From contig NZ_CP083761.1 of assembly GCF_023558375.1 (NCBI RefSeq), positions 3,336,501-3,400,500 of the forward strand: a stretch of 64,000 nt of DNA, read 5' to 3'. Both the position numbers and the translations under genes were made by a program. The first letter of the stretch is position 1; each line of letters begins with the position of its first letter. Origin of the DNA: Chroococcidiopsis sp. CCMEE 29 (GTDB lineage Bacteria; Cyanobacteriota; Cyanobacteriia; Cyanobacteriales; Chroococcidiopsidaceae). Under the pieces are notes generated by a model. The model did not search any database and had not been told where the DNA came from. It saw only the letters and a program-made list of their open reading frames with translations. Below are positions 36,270 to 44,915 of this stretch, in pieces.

Positions 36270-38669
36270 ATGAAGCGGCGGGATTTTTTGGGACGGGTTG
36301 GTTGGATACTAGCGGCGTTGGGGCTAAGTGAAGCTGGGTGGTTACAATTAGGCGATCGCTACTACGAAGCGCTTGCACAACCAACTCCTCGTAAGTTGGC
36401 CTTGTTGGTAGGGATCAACCAATATTCATCTACTCAGGCTCTTAGCGGTTGTCTTACAGATGTGGAATTGCAAAGAGAACTCTTAATTCACCGCTTTGGG
36501 TTCAAAGCTGAGGATATCCTCACCCTCACCGAGCAACAAGCTACCAGGCAGCAGATTGAAGCCGCTTTCCAAGAACATCTAACTAAGCAAGCAAAACCTA
36601 GTGATGTAGTCGTTTTCCACTTCAGTGGTTATGGTCGTCGCATCCAATTGATTGAGGAGCAAAGTACAGGAGAGCTTCACCCCTCGCCCCTCACCTTGAA
36701 CGGCTTGGTTCCTGTGGATGGTGTAATGCCAACATCGGAAGTACCAGTGATGAATGACCTGTTAGAGGAGACACTGTGGTTGCTGTTGCGATCGCTCCCC
36801 ACCAGCTACGTAACAACAATTCTGGATACCAGCTTCAACAACGCTCCCAACAATCCTCTTCAAGGTAACCTGCGAGTTCGCTCTTTCCCCCAACAGTCAC
36901 AAACGCAAATCAGTGCAGCAGAACTGACCTTTCAACAACAACTCCGGCAAAACTTAAAACTTTGTAGTGGGTTAAACCGACTTAGCTGTGGGAGTATAGA
37001 CAATCTGCTTAAACCCACCTATACCTCAATCATGCCAGGAGTTGTCCTAGCAGCAGCTGGCTCAACTGATCTGGCTACTGAAGCGAAATGGAATGGTTTC
37101 AGTTCTGGGCTATTTACCTATGCTTTGACCCAGTATCTCTGGGAAGCAACTCCGCCAACAACTGTTCAAGTCAGCCTCAGTCGAGTGACTGGGATAGTTG
37201 AGCAGCTAGTAGGTAAAGAGCAACAGCCCCAGCTATCTGGTCAAAAAAGTCAAGAAAAGCCCTTACTCGCTTATCATCTGCAACCCGACCTGAGCGAAGG
37301 CGCAGATGGTGTAGTACTCAGTGTGGAAGATGACGGTAAAACAGCACGTCTTTGGCTGGCAGGACTACCGCTAAATGTTTTGGAATACTTCACAGCAGGA
37401 TCTAAGCTGACCCTAGTTCCCTCAACAGTAAGCAGTGACCACTCAGGGCAAAGCAGCATAGAGCAACAGGTAGGAGAAGAAAATCACTCGCCCCTCACCC
37501 CTCACCCCTCGCCCCTCGCCCCCCATTTACAGCTACAAATGCGATCGCGTACAGGTCTAACAGCAAAAGCCCAAATTACGGGCGATAACAGCGCAAGTTC
37601 CCTGCAGGTTGGTCAGCTTGTCCAGGAAGCCGTGCGGGTTTTACCCCGTGATATTAGCTTGACTATTGCGCTTGACGCTAGCTTGGAACGAATTGAGCGC
37701 GTGGATGCAACCAGTGCTTTTTCTGCTATTCCCCATGTATCATTGGTAACTGCAGGGGAGCAGCAACCAGCAGACTACGTGTTTGGTCGAGTACCAGAGA
37801 CAAAAACACAAGAATCGCCAGCAACCCTCTTAAGTGCTTCACCCCCAAGTCGCTATGGTCTATTTTCCCTGGGTCAAGAATTAATACCTAATTCATCTGG
37901 AGAGGCGGGAGAAGCAGTGAAGGTGGCAGCACATCGGTTAGTGCCTAAACTGCAAACCCTGCTGGCGGCAAAGTTGTGGCGATTAACAGCAAATGAAGGT
38001 TCTTCTCAGCTGAACGTGAAGGCAAAGCTAGAGTTGATTAACGCTAAACAACAGGCGATCGCGCAACGAGAAACACTGCGATCGCCTAAAACAGAGGTGC
38101 CTGTGGCATTGACTAACATGCGGCGCATATCCTCTCAAGGCAACATCCCCACTTTGCCGATTGGTAGCCGGATTCAATACCGGATTCATAACGACAGCGA
38201 TCGCCCACTTTACTTGCTACTACTTGGTTTAGATAGTAGCAAAAGTGCGATCGCGTTTTATTCTACGGGAGACTATAACAGTACAGATCCCAAACCACTG
38301 CTCAAAAATGTAGCGATCGCTCCTGGTGAAACCCTGATTGTGCCACAAACTTCGGTTGATTTTGAATGGGTTGTTCATGGACCACCTGGACTGGCTGAAA
38401 ACCAACTGATTTTTAGTACTGCTAAATTCACCCAAACAATTACCGCCTTGGAAGTTTCCCTGCATCCTACAGGGAAGCAACAGCAAATTGGTCCATTGTT
38501 AAACCCTCTAGAGGTTACTCAAGCTTTGATGCAAGACTTGCATAACGGTAGTGCAGCGCAGCACACCGCCGAAGGTACCACCGCAGAAACCATCAGCTCC
38601 ACTTCTGACACCTATACGCTGGATGTGAATAACTGGGCAAGTCTTAGTTTTATTTATCAAGTGATTTAA
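36270..38669 (+). CDS. Tat-exported caspase-like (orthocaspase) protein with Tyr/Ser in place of the His/Cys dyad
   Basis: This is a 799-residue protein. The N-terminus KRRDFLGRVGW followed by a hydrophobic stretch is a twin-arginine signal. The p20 caspase-like domain (about residues 40-300) opens with RKLALLVGINQY. The catalytic His motif SGHG reads FHFSGYGRR, with Tyr121 in its place. The Cys motif DxCHSG reads LDTSFNN, with Ser188 in the Cys position. This is the YS type of orthocaspase homologue, expected to be proteolytically inactive. The long C-terminal half has a Gly/Pro-poor beta region, RIQYRIHNDSDRPLYLLLLGLD, typical of DUF4384-like domains. An in-frame CCCCTCGCC-type low-complexity stretch occurs near residues 408-418. 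It converges on the WbuC gene with a 4-base overlap. Confidence 0.82.
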   Translation: MKRRDFLGRVGWILAALGLSEAGWLQLGDRYYEALAQPTPRKLALLVGINQYSSTQALSGCLTDVELQRELLIHRFGFKAEDILTLTEQQATRQQIEAAFQEHLTKQAKPSDVVVFHFSGYGRRIQLIEEQSTGELHPSPLTLNGLVPVDGVMPTSEVPVMNDLLEETLWLLLRSLPTSYVTTILDTSFNNAPNNPLQGNLRVRSFPQQSQTQISAAELTFQQQLRQNLKLCSGLNRLSCGSIDNLLKPTYTSIMPGVVLAAAGSTDLATEAKWNGFSSGLFTYALTQYLWEATPPTTVQVSLSRVTGIVEQLVGKEQQPQLSGQKSQEKPLLAYHLQPDLSEGADGVVLSVEDDGKTARLWLAGLPLNVLEYFTAGSKLTLVPSTVSSDHSGQSSIEQQVGEENHSPLTPHPSPLAPHLQLQMRSRTGLTAKAQITGDNSASSLQVGQLVQEAVRVLPRDISLTIALDASLERIERVDATSAFSAIPHVSLVTAGEQQPADYVFGRVPETKTQESPATLLSASPPSRYGLFSLGQELIPNSSGEAGEAVKVAAHRLVPKLQTLLAAKLWRLTANEGSSQLNVKAKLELINAKQQAIAQRETLRSPKTEVPVALTNMRRISSQGNIPTLPIGSRIQYRIHNDSDRPLYLLLLGLDSSKSAIAFYSTGDYNSTDPKPLLKNVAIAPGETLIVPQTSVDFEWVVHGPPGLAENQLIFSTAKFTQTITALEVSLHPTGKQQQIGPLLNPLEVTQALMQDLHNGSAAQHTAEGTTAETISSTSDTYTLDVNNWASLSFIYQVI

Positions 38670-39157
38670 GGACTAAAGTATTCTTGCCAAGTCTCAACTA
38701 GCTGCCTAGCTGCTGCCGTTCCCTCCGGTGGAAAAACCTCCAGGAACTCTTTATCAGAACCGGGTTCATAAGGTCCTTCTTTGAGTTCCACAATTACAGT
38801 ATCTGGAGCTAAAGCAACTAGGGTGTGATAAGTTCCTTCTGGGAGTTCAATGCCACGCACAGCTCCATTGGCGCTAACAAGCTCTTTGTCAATGATTTGA
38901 CCACCTTCGTCCAGGATAATTATCCCCAGCTTGCCTTGGCAAACCAGGAAGAGCTCAAACCCATTTACCTCAGGTGCACGACAATGCCGATGTGGACGAA
39001 CGTAAGTACCCGGCTGGAGAACGTTGATAAATCGTTGTACTTTTTCTGATAAGTCGTGGAGGTTATAATTCTGGCGCAGACGCGGACTATGGCGAGCTTG
39101 TTGGGCAATATTGTCCAACAATTCTTGACTTAGGCGTTTAATGGGTAGGGATGGCAT
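38666..39157 (-). CDS. WbuC-type cupin-fold metalloprotein
   Basis: This is a 163-residue cupin. The metal-binding motif RPHRHCRAPEVNGFELFL (about residues 53-70) and the second motif LPEGTYHTLVAL match the WbuC family. These proteins are often encoded near polysaccharide genes in other bacteria but are isolated here. The catalytic role is not established. The gene ends inside the stop of the converging caspase-like gene. Confidence 0.8.
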   Translation of the reverse strand: MPSLPIKRLSQELLDNIAQQARHSPRLRQNYNLHDLSEKVQRFINVLQPGTYVRPHRHCRAPEVNGFELFLVCQGKLGIIILDEGGQIIDKELVSANGAVRGIELPEGTYHTLVALAPDTVIVELKEGPYEPGSDKEFLEVFPPEGTAAARQLVETWQEYFSP

Positions 39158-39169
39158 GAAAGTATCCTT

Positions 39170-39330
39170 TAGTTGACACTCCCCACGGATAAATCCGGGA
39201 GATTCTCTTCTTAGGGGAGTTTATCAACTTTACACTCTACGAGCGTTACCTTCACTCAGCTGGAACACTGGCTGCTAGAAAAGTAGAGGTTAAATTACAA
39301 GTGACTACTCCCAGCGCCGCACTACGTGAC
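39170..39330 (-). ncRNA. Candidate TnpB omega-RNA / right end of the IS200/IS605-type element
   Basis: Directly downstream of the tnpB stop (minus strand) is a structured non-coding stretch. It ends in a CTCCC-GGATTTATCC-GTGGGGAG type hairpin (39175-39205), the kind of palindrome that marks IS605-type right ends. TnpB omega-RNAs are transcribed from this location and take their guide from the DNA just past the element end, here left of about 39172. This is inferred from position and structure only. Confidence 0.45.
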
Positions 39331-39646
39331 GGCGTGGGCTTCTAGGGATTGAATACCCAACGCTTGTAGCCCCAAGCGTAGCACATTAAAACTTGCATTC
39401 AGGTCGCGATTAATAGATAACCCGCACACACAATGATGCATCCGGTCAGACAGCTTCTTTTCTACCAATACGCCGCACCTACTGCACATTTTGCTGGTAT
39501 TTCTTGGGTCAACAAGTACTACTCTTCTGCCAGCCTCTTCCGCTTTACTAGAAGTGAACTGTACCAGTTGATTCCAAGCAGCATCCGCAATACTCTTGGC
39601 AAGGCAATGGTTTTTAATCATCGCCAAGATATTTAAGTCTTCACAA
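39322..39646 (-). pseudogene. TnpB, C-terminal part (split by insertion)
   Basis: This piece begins at CEDLNILAMIKNH, which carries the second RuvC acid. It continues through LVQFTSSKAEEAGRRV and the zinc-finger region TSKMCSRCG ... HHCVCG, then INRDLNASFNVL with the third RuvC Asp, ending in LQALGIQSLE. Joined to the piece at 40831-41632 across the insertion it restores one continuous TnpB: removal of the IS and one TTGTG copy gives ...VIAC/EDLN... in frame. Confidence 0.85.
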
Positions 39647-40830
39647 CTCACATCTTGCATCTAGTAAATTGAATGTCTATGCCTTGTGCGCAGCATAGTG
39701 GTCGTAAACGCTCAATCTCTAGTAAAAGCAAAAACAAAACCAACTGGGGCAAGAAAGCCTGTAGTGCCAAAAGAGCAGCAGCTCCCCAATCAGGTAGATC
39801 AGTGGTGTTGGTAGATAAATACGCCCAATGTGCCAACAAATAAGCAATCAGCGACAGTACTAGCCAGCGGTAGACTCCCAAAAGAGTACCTTGACCAAAG
39901 CGATGTAAACCAAAGCGATGCTTGGCAGTTTTGAACCAGCCTTCGATTTGCCAGCGCCGCTTTCCCCACCATGTGATAGTACTGCCTTTAAGCGGTTTGG
40001 TTGACAAGACAAACCGTTTTTCTAGGTTGCCATTATCGCGTTTGAGATAATACCAAGATACTGAGACGGGAAACTTCAAACCGACAAGCCGTACTTGTTG
40101 CCCTCGCTTAGATAAATCCGCAACACAACGTTTGTCTAGTAGCTTTCGGTCACAACGTACACCAGCAATGACATGATATTTTAACTGGCGTGCAGCGTGT
40201 AAAAACTCTACACTTCCAAATGCAGTATCTACGAGAATGATGACTTGAAAGTGTTTAGTCAATGCTTGAGGTAAACTTTTTATTAGTTTTAATCCTAACT
40301 GCGTGGGTGAAGCAGTACCTTTGCCCCTCCAAACACGAAAGTTCCAGGGCAGCCGCCAACGTCCAACAACTAAATATAGTACGACTAGGTGTAGTCCTCG
40401 CTTGCCATGATACACCCGTACCAATTGCTCAAAAGCTTTGAATTTACCTCTTTTTTCTAGGGTAGTCAGGTCAATAATCACTTGTAGAAAGGGTCTGCGC
40501 CCTTTGTGACACTGACTGATGATTCGTTTAAGTGCTATTTGTCGAGTTGTGCGAATTAGCTTTCGAGTTGACCAAGAGTAGACGTTGAGAAACCGACTTA
40601 AAGCACTGGCAGACTTAGCTTTACTGTGCTGCGGTAAGGGATGCCCTTGTGCTTGTAAAAATAATCCCAACATTGCTTGCAGACTCTTTTGCTGGTAGGG
40701 ACTCGGCATCATCGATAGCAGGGTGTAAACTAACCCTTGGGCGTGGGCAAGGATGGTTGACATCGTTCTTGCGTTCAATGTGTTTCACGCCCTTTTCTCC
40801 CATCTTTTGAGACTTGGTGCAAGATGTGAG
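39647..40830. mobile_element. 1184-bp DDE insertion sequence inside tnpB
   Basis: The element has perfect 13-bp terminal inverted repeats: CTCACATCTTGCA at the left end and its complement at 40818-40830. It is flanked by a 5-bp direct duplication CACAA (39642-39646 and 40831-40835). It carries one transposase gene whose stop codon lies within the left inverted repeat. Both ends are intact, so it is a recent and probably mobile insertion. Confidence 0.9.
39648..40763 (-). CDS. DDE transposase of the inserted IS (IS4/IS701-like)
   Basis: This transposase of about 371 residues has acidic residues in VIIDLTTLEKRG, IILVDTAFGS and RWQIEGWFKTAKHRFG, in the DDE arrangement with the YREK-like Glu helix of the IS4 superfamily. 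The C-terminus is hydrophobic and Leu-rich. The ATG giving MSTILAHAQGL is preferred. A TTG five codons upstream is an alternative. The five-base target duplication differs from the 12-bp duplication at the other IS4-type element in this window, so the two are different families or subgroups. Confidence 0.85.
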   Translation of the reverse strand: MSTILAHAQGLVYTLLSMMPSPYQQKSLQAMLGLFLQAQGHPLPQHSKAKSASALSRFLNVYSWSTRKLIRTTRQIALKRIISQCHKGRRPFLQVIIDLTTLEKRGKFKAFEQLVRVYHGKRGLHLVVLYLVVGRWRLPWNFRVWRGKGTASPTQLGLKLIKSLPQALTKHFQVIILVDTAFGSVEFLHAARQLKYHVIAGVRCDRKLLDKRCVADLSKRGQQVRLVGLKFPVSVSWYYLKRDNGNLEKRFVLSTKPLKGSTITWWGKRRWQIEGWFKTAKHRFGLHRFGQGTLLGVYRWLVLSLIAYLLAHWAYLSTNTTDLPDWGAAALLALQAFLPQLVLFLLLLEIERLRPLCCAQGIDIQFTRCKM

Positions 40831-41632
40831 CACAAGCAATAACTCCAAACTCATTAACCAGCCTCCTACTCAGTTTGTGGGCAAAGTCTTCTCTTTTCCA
40901 TCGGATGCGCTCATGCACTCTAGCAACTGGTTTACGACGCTTGGCTCTTTGTGGCGTTCCCTTCTCTTCCTTACTGAGTTTGCGCTGTACTTTGGTAAGC
41001 TTCTTTTCCTCGCTCCTAAAGAATCTAGGGTTGGCTATTTGCTCCCCTGTACTCAATGTGGCGAACGCTTCCAAGCCGACATCAATCCCGACTACCTTAT
41101 CAGTTGGTGGAAGTATGTTTGGCTCTATTTCGCAAGAAAAGCAGACATACCATTTATTGGTGGAGGAACGCCGAATAGTCAAGGTTTTAATCTTGCCTTC
41201 GATGGGACGATGCAGCACCATCCACAAACGCCCAACTTTAGACAAGGCAAGCCACTCGCCATCAATCTTAAACCCGCTTTGGGCATAGGTCATCGAATCA
41301 TAGCGTCCATATCCTTTGAACCTAGGATAACCAGGCTCCTCACCATTTTTCAGTCGCCGGAAGAAGGCTTTAAACGCCAAGTCAACGCGCTCAGTGACGT
41401 TCTGCAACACTTGCGAGTAGACTTTACTCAAGGTCGGTCTAACAGTCTTTTTATACACAGGGATAAGACGTTTAGTTTCGTACCAATCAGCGCTACGTTC
41501 CTCTTGTTCCCAAGCGTCTTTGCGATAACCCAACGTGCGATTGTACAGCCAGCGGCACTCTTCCAACATTCGATTCAGAAGTCGCTGTTGTCCTTTAGTG
41601 GGATAAATTCTGTACTTGTACGCCTTGTTCAT
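40831..41632 (-). pseudogene. TnpB, N-terminal part (split by insertion)
   Basis: This piece encodes the TnpB N-terminus: MNKAYKYRIYPTKGQQ, RTLGYRKDAW, the helical and beta REC/WED-like region, and the first RuvC acid in VVGIDVGLEAFATLS. The original frame ends at NEFGVIAC, after which the insertion adds about 17 unrelated residues. TnpB is the RNA-guided nuclease of IS200/IS605 elements. No TnpA (Y1 transposase) is nearby, so this was an orphan tnpB copy before it was cut. Confidence 0.85.
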
Positions 41633-41744
41633 GTGTCAATTATAACACAATTTAGGCTATACGGAGTTTTTTGTTATGTTGCCTAAAAGATTGCCAATTT
41701 CGGGAACATCTAGTTCCACTCAACCCTTCCGCTATCCATCCCGT

Positions 41745-41778
41745 CGCTGCCTTTTCAGGACAGCGCGGGGATTCCGCG
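41745..41778. repeat. Adjacent short hairpins at the probable left end of the TnpB element
   Basis: CGCTG...CAGCG and CGCGG...CCGCG form two neighbouring small palindromes between the tnpB start and the devA stop. IS200/IS605 ends usually carry such hairpins. This may be the element's left end, or a terminator-like structure for devA. Confidence 0.35.
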
Positions 41779-41784
41779 AACTTG

Positions 41785-42468
41785 CTAAACTTGTTTGATC
41801 TGACCATCTTCCATATGAACTATTTGATCGGCAATATCTAAGATTCGATTGTCATGAGTCACCATCAAGATGGCGCACATCTGTTCCTTAGCTAATTGCT
41901 GCATTAACTCCACAATTTCTCTGCCTGACTTACTATCTAATGCAGCAGTCGGTTCATCAGCTAGTAGCAATTTGGGATGACTCACTAAAGCACGGGCAAT
42001 TGCTACCCGTTGCTTTTGTCCTCCTGAGAGGTCATGAGGATAATAATTCACTCTGTTGCCCAGTTTAACAGCCTGGAGCATAGCTTCTGCTTTACTCCGA
42101 GCTTCCCGATCGGGAATCTCTTTATGTAATTCAAGTGACATTTGTACATTTTGCCGAGCAGTTAAGAAATCGAGTAAGTTATGGGATTGAAAAATGTAGC
42201 CAATATGGCGACGTACTTGCACTAATTCGTCATTACTAGCTCCATGTAGCTCATTATTTAGAACTTTGAGGCTTCCTTCTTGAACAGAGCGTAAACCACC
42301 AATTAAAGTTAGCAGAGTAGTTTTTCCCGAACCCGAAGGTCCAGTCATAATAATAATTTCTCCAGATTTTATTTCTAGGTTAACTTCACGCAAAACTTGG
42401 CTACACAATGATTTTCTGCCAAAGTAATGACTGAGATTTTTAATGTTGACTACAAAATTATTTGGCAT
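41785..42468 (-). CDS. devA: DevA-type ABC exporter ATPase
   Basis: This is a 227-residue ATPase of the MacB/LolD/DevA group. Motifs are Walker A MTGPSGSGKTT, signature LSGGQKQRVAIARAL, Walker B LLLADEPTAALD and switch VTHDNRI. It is the last gene of a devB-devC-devA operon. In heterocyst-forming cyanobacteria DevBCA with TolC exports glycolipids. Several paralogues exist that export other lipids or polysaccharides, so the cargo cannot be fixed from sequence. Its strand is opposite to the PKS cluster. Confidence 0.88.
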   Translation of the reverse strand: MPNNFVVNIKNLSHYFGRKSLCSQVLREVNLEIKSGEIIIMTGPSGSGKTTLLTLIGGLRSVQEGSLKVLNNELHGASNDELVQVRRHIGYIFQSHNLLDFLTARQNVQMSLELHKEIPDREARSKAEAMLQAVKLGNRVNYYPHDLSGGQKQRVAIARALVSHPKLLLADEPTAALDSKSGREIVELMQQLAKEQMCAILMVTHDNRILDIADQIVHMEDGQIKQV

Positions 42469-42494
42469 GAGCTGAATTCATTAAATAAAGCCTA

Positions 42495-43667
42495 TTAGAA
42501 AATGTCAGCAGGATCGGCAGCTCGGAGTTTAGCCATAGATAAAAAGCCTGAAATTAAGCACATTAAAGTTGCCGATATTAATACTATTAATATCTTGTTA
42601 AAGCTCATAATAACTGGTAACTGAGTAGCCTCTTTGGCTACATCATATAAACCAAAGGCAATAATTAAGCCTGGAATATAGCCTAAAACTGTTAACAATA
42701 ATGCTTGTTGGAAGACTACACCTAATAAGTAGTTATTTTTAAACCCGATCGCTTTTAGAGTTGCATACTCAACTAAGTGGCTTGAGATATTACTATAGAG
42801 GATTTGATATACAACCACTACACCGACAATAAAACCCATTACTACCATTAGACTAAATACAAACCCTATAGGTGTTCTTGCAGACCAATAATCTCTTTCG
42901 AATGCAATAAAGTCATTACGAGTAAAAACCTTGACATCTTGAGGTAAATTAGCAGCTAAATTTGCCTTTACTTTTTCAGGATTGGCACCAGCTTTGAGCG
43001 TAATTAACCCCACGTCTATTCTTTCGGCTTGACGGTCTCCAAATATTTTTAAGATAGTTGAATAATTGACAATTAAATTTCCATCAACACCAAAAGATGG
43101 TCCTAAAGTAAATAAGCCACCCACTTCAACTCTATAACCAACTGTTGCGTTATAAGGAAATATTTCAATAGTTACCGGTTTACCCTGAGAAAAATTTCTG
43201 ACAATTGGTCCAAATTCAGGTCGAGAAGCCTGATCAAATAAAACCTTATTAGGCAGTTTTAGTATATCTATATTTTGATTAACATCGGGCAAATTAAAAA
43301 CTGTTGTTCCGGGGTCAAACCCAAGAACGTAGATTGGATTTTTTTGACCAGTTTGAGGATTTTTAAACTTGGCAAATTGAACATATAAAGGACTGACTGA
43401 CTCTACACCATCAAAACCAAGAGTCTGATATAAACGAGCGCGAGGAAAGCTTTGCTGGGAAGTCAAAGCATTATATTGGGAGCTGATGAGAAATAAGTCT
43501 CCTCTTAGATTCTGATGGACTTGTGTGGCACTAGAATAGAGAGCATCTTGAAAACCTAATTGTATAAACATCAGAACGACGATAAAAGCAATACCAGCCA
43601 AAGCGACTATAAAGCGAATTCTTTGTTGGACTAGTTGTAACCAAGCTAAGGGAATGTTGAGAATCAT
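42495..43667 (-). CDS. devC: DevC-type ABC exporter permease
   Basis: This is a 390-residue MacB-like permease. It has one N-terminal transmembrane helix (about residues 15-40), a periplasmic domain of about 225 residues (opening QDALYSSATQVHQNLRGDLFL), and three C-terminal helices. The end LSMAKLRAADPADIF is typical of the DevC family. The gene lies 26 bases upstream of devA and 57 bases downstream of devB. Confidence 0.88.
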   Translation of the reverse strand: MILNIPLAWLQLVQQRIRFIVALAGIAFIVVLMFIQLGFQDALYSSATQVHQNLRGDLFLISSQYNALTSQQSFPRARLYQTLGFDGVESVSPLYVQFAKFKNPQTGQKNPIYVLGFDPGTTVFNLPDVNQNIDILKLPNKVLFDQASRPEFGPIVRNFSQGKPVTIEIFPYNATVGYRVEVGGLFTLGPSFGVDGNLIVNYSTILKIFGDRQAERIDVGLITLKAGANPEKVKANLAANLPQDVKVFTRNDFIAFERDYWSARTPIGFVFSLMVVMGFIVGVVVVYQILYSNISSHLVEYATLKAIGFKNNYLLGVVFQQALLLTVLGYIPGLIIAFGLYDVAKEATQLPVIMSFNKILIVLISATLMCLISGFLSMAKLRAADPADIF

Positions 43668-43724
43668 TGTTCAAGCATTCTGCAGTGTGGATTTCTAAAG
43701 GAGTTACCGAGGGCTTTGAGGAGG

Positions 43725-44915
43725 TTATATATGAATTGCTACCTGCACCTGTAAGTTGGTCAAGGCTGCAACTCGGTGATTACCTGCTGTGTCATTGAGC
43801 CGAACTTTGACCTCGACCACTTTTTGATCTGTATCTGCCGTGGGGTTTGTGCTCAAGATGCCTTGTGTGCTAACTTGCCAACCGATCTGAGTGACTGTCC
43901 CCTGTAACTTCCCTGAAAAAGCTTCGCCAGTAATTGTTGCCCGTTGACCTATACGTACTTTGCTAATATCTGTTTCATAGATTTCTGCTACTGCATACAT
44001 CTGGTCTGTTTGACCCAGATTAGCAATTCCCTGTTGATTGACGATTTCTCCAGGTCGAGTATGAATTTTTAAAATCTGACCTTTGATGGGCGATCGCACA
44101 GAGGCTAAATGCAAGTCTGCCTGGGCGCGTTGAACAGCAGCGATCGCATCGTTTACCTCTGCTTGAGCTACTTTTACATCTACAGGACGAACCTCAACAA
44201 TCCGATCTAACGTGGCTTTAGCTTGGCTAATCTGTTCTCGAAAGCTTTCTACACTCCGGTTCAGGTTAGCATTAGCCTCATTAATCTGCTGCCGCATCGT
44301 TGCCACGGGTAGGCGCTTACTATCAAATAGGGAAGCTGAAATCGCTCCTTCTTGATATAACTCCTGATAGCGGCGATATTCTGCTTCGGCATTACTCAAT
44401 TCAGCTTGCAAGCGGGCGATCGTCGCCTTCTGAGCAATAACTTCTCCACGTGACTCAGCCTCTAAACGCGTAATCGTTGCTTCTTGAGCGGCAATCTCTC
44501 CAGTTTGCGCCCCAGCTTTTACCTTCGCTAGACGAGCTTGGGCAATTTGAACTTGTTGCTTTGCCTGCTCTAAGGCAGCTAGGCGAGGCTCATAACTGTC
44601 AAGAATCGCTACCACTTGCCCCGCCTGTACCCTGTCTCCTTCCTTCACCAACAGTTGTGTAACTCTAGCACCTTCAACGGAAGTAGGAGCAGACAGACGA
44701 ATCACTTCTCCTTCAGGTTCTAAGCGCCCTAAGCCAGTAACGGCAATGATGGCAGGAGCCTGTGGGCTAACTGGCGCAAGATTTTGCTCAACAGACCGAG
44801 ATTGCGAAAGGCTATACAGAGAAAATGCCCCATTAGCTAAAGTAATAGCAACTGCTAAAACTATAGGCCACTGCTCTAGAGGTTTTACGGATTGCCGCCT
44901 TTCCTTCTGCACCAT
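43725..44915 (-). CDS. devB: DevB-type membrane-fusion (HlyD-family) subunit
   Basis: This adaptor of about 396 residues has an N-terminal membrane anchor (about residues 18-38), a lipoyl-like half (ITGLGRLEPEGEVIRLSAP and GDRVQAGQVVAILDSYEPR), a long alpha-hairpin (about 115-270), and the closing lipoyl half VRSPIKGQILKIHTRPGEIV. The C-terminal beta-barrel motifs AEIYETDISKVRIGQRA fit the DevB family. The ATG at 44915 is chosen. A TTG five codons upstream is possible. It links the DevCA pump to TolC in the outer membrane. Confidence 0.88.
   Translation of the reverse strand: MVQKERRQSVKPLEQWPIVLAVAITLANGAFSLYSLSQSRSVEQNLAPVSPQAPAIIAVTGLGRLEPEGEVIRLSAPTSVEGARVTQLLVKEGDRVQAGQVVAILDSYEPRLAALEQAKQQVQIAQARLAKVKAGAQTGEIAAQEATITRLEAESRGEVIAQKATIARLQAELSNAEAEYRRYQELYQEGAISASLFDSKRLPVATMRQQINEANANLNRSVESFREQISQAKATLDRIVEVRPVDVKVAQAEVNDAIAAVQRAQADLHLASVRSPIKGQILKIHTRPGEIVNQQGIANLGQTDQMYAVAEIYETDISKVRIGQRATITGEAFSGKLQGTVTQIGWQVSTQGILSTNPTADTDQKVVEVKVRLNDTAGNHRVAALTNLQVQVAIHI

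Noticed and set aside
40814-41686. 290-codon plus-strand frame opposite the TnpB N-terminus
   Set aside because: It is a shadow of tnpB. The minus strand carries unmistakable TnpB motifs, and the plus-strand translation has no family features.
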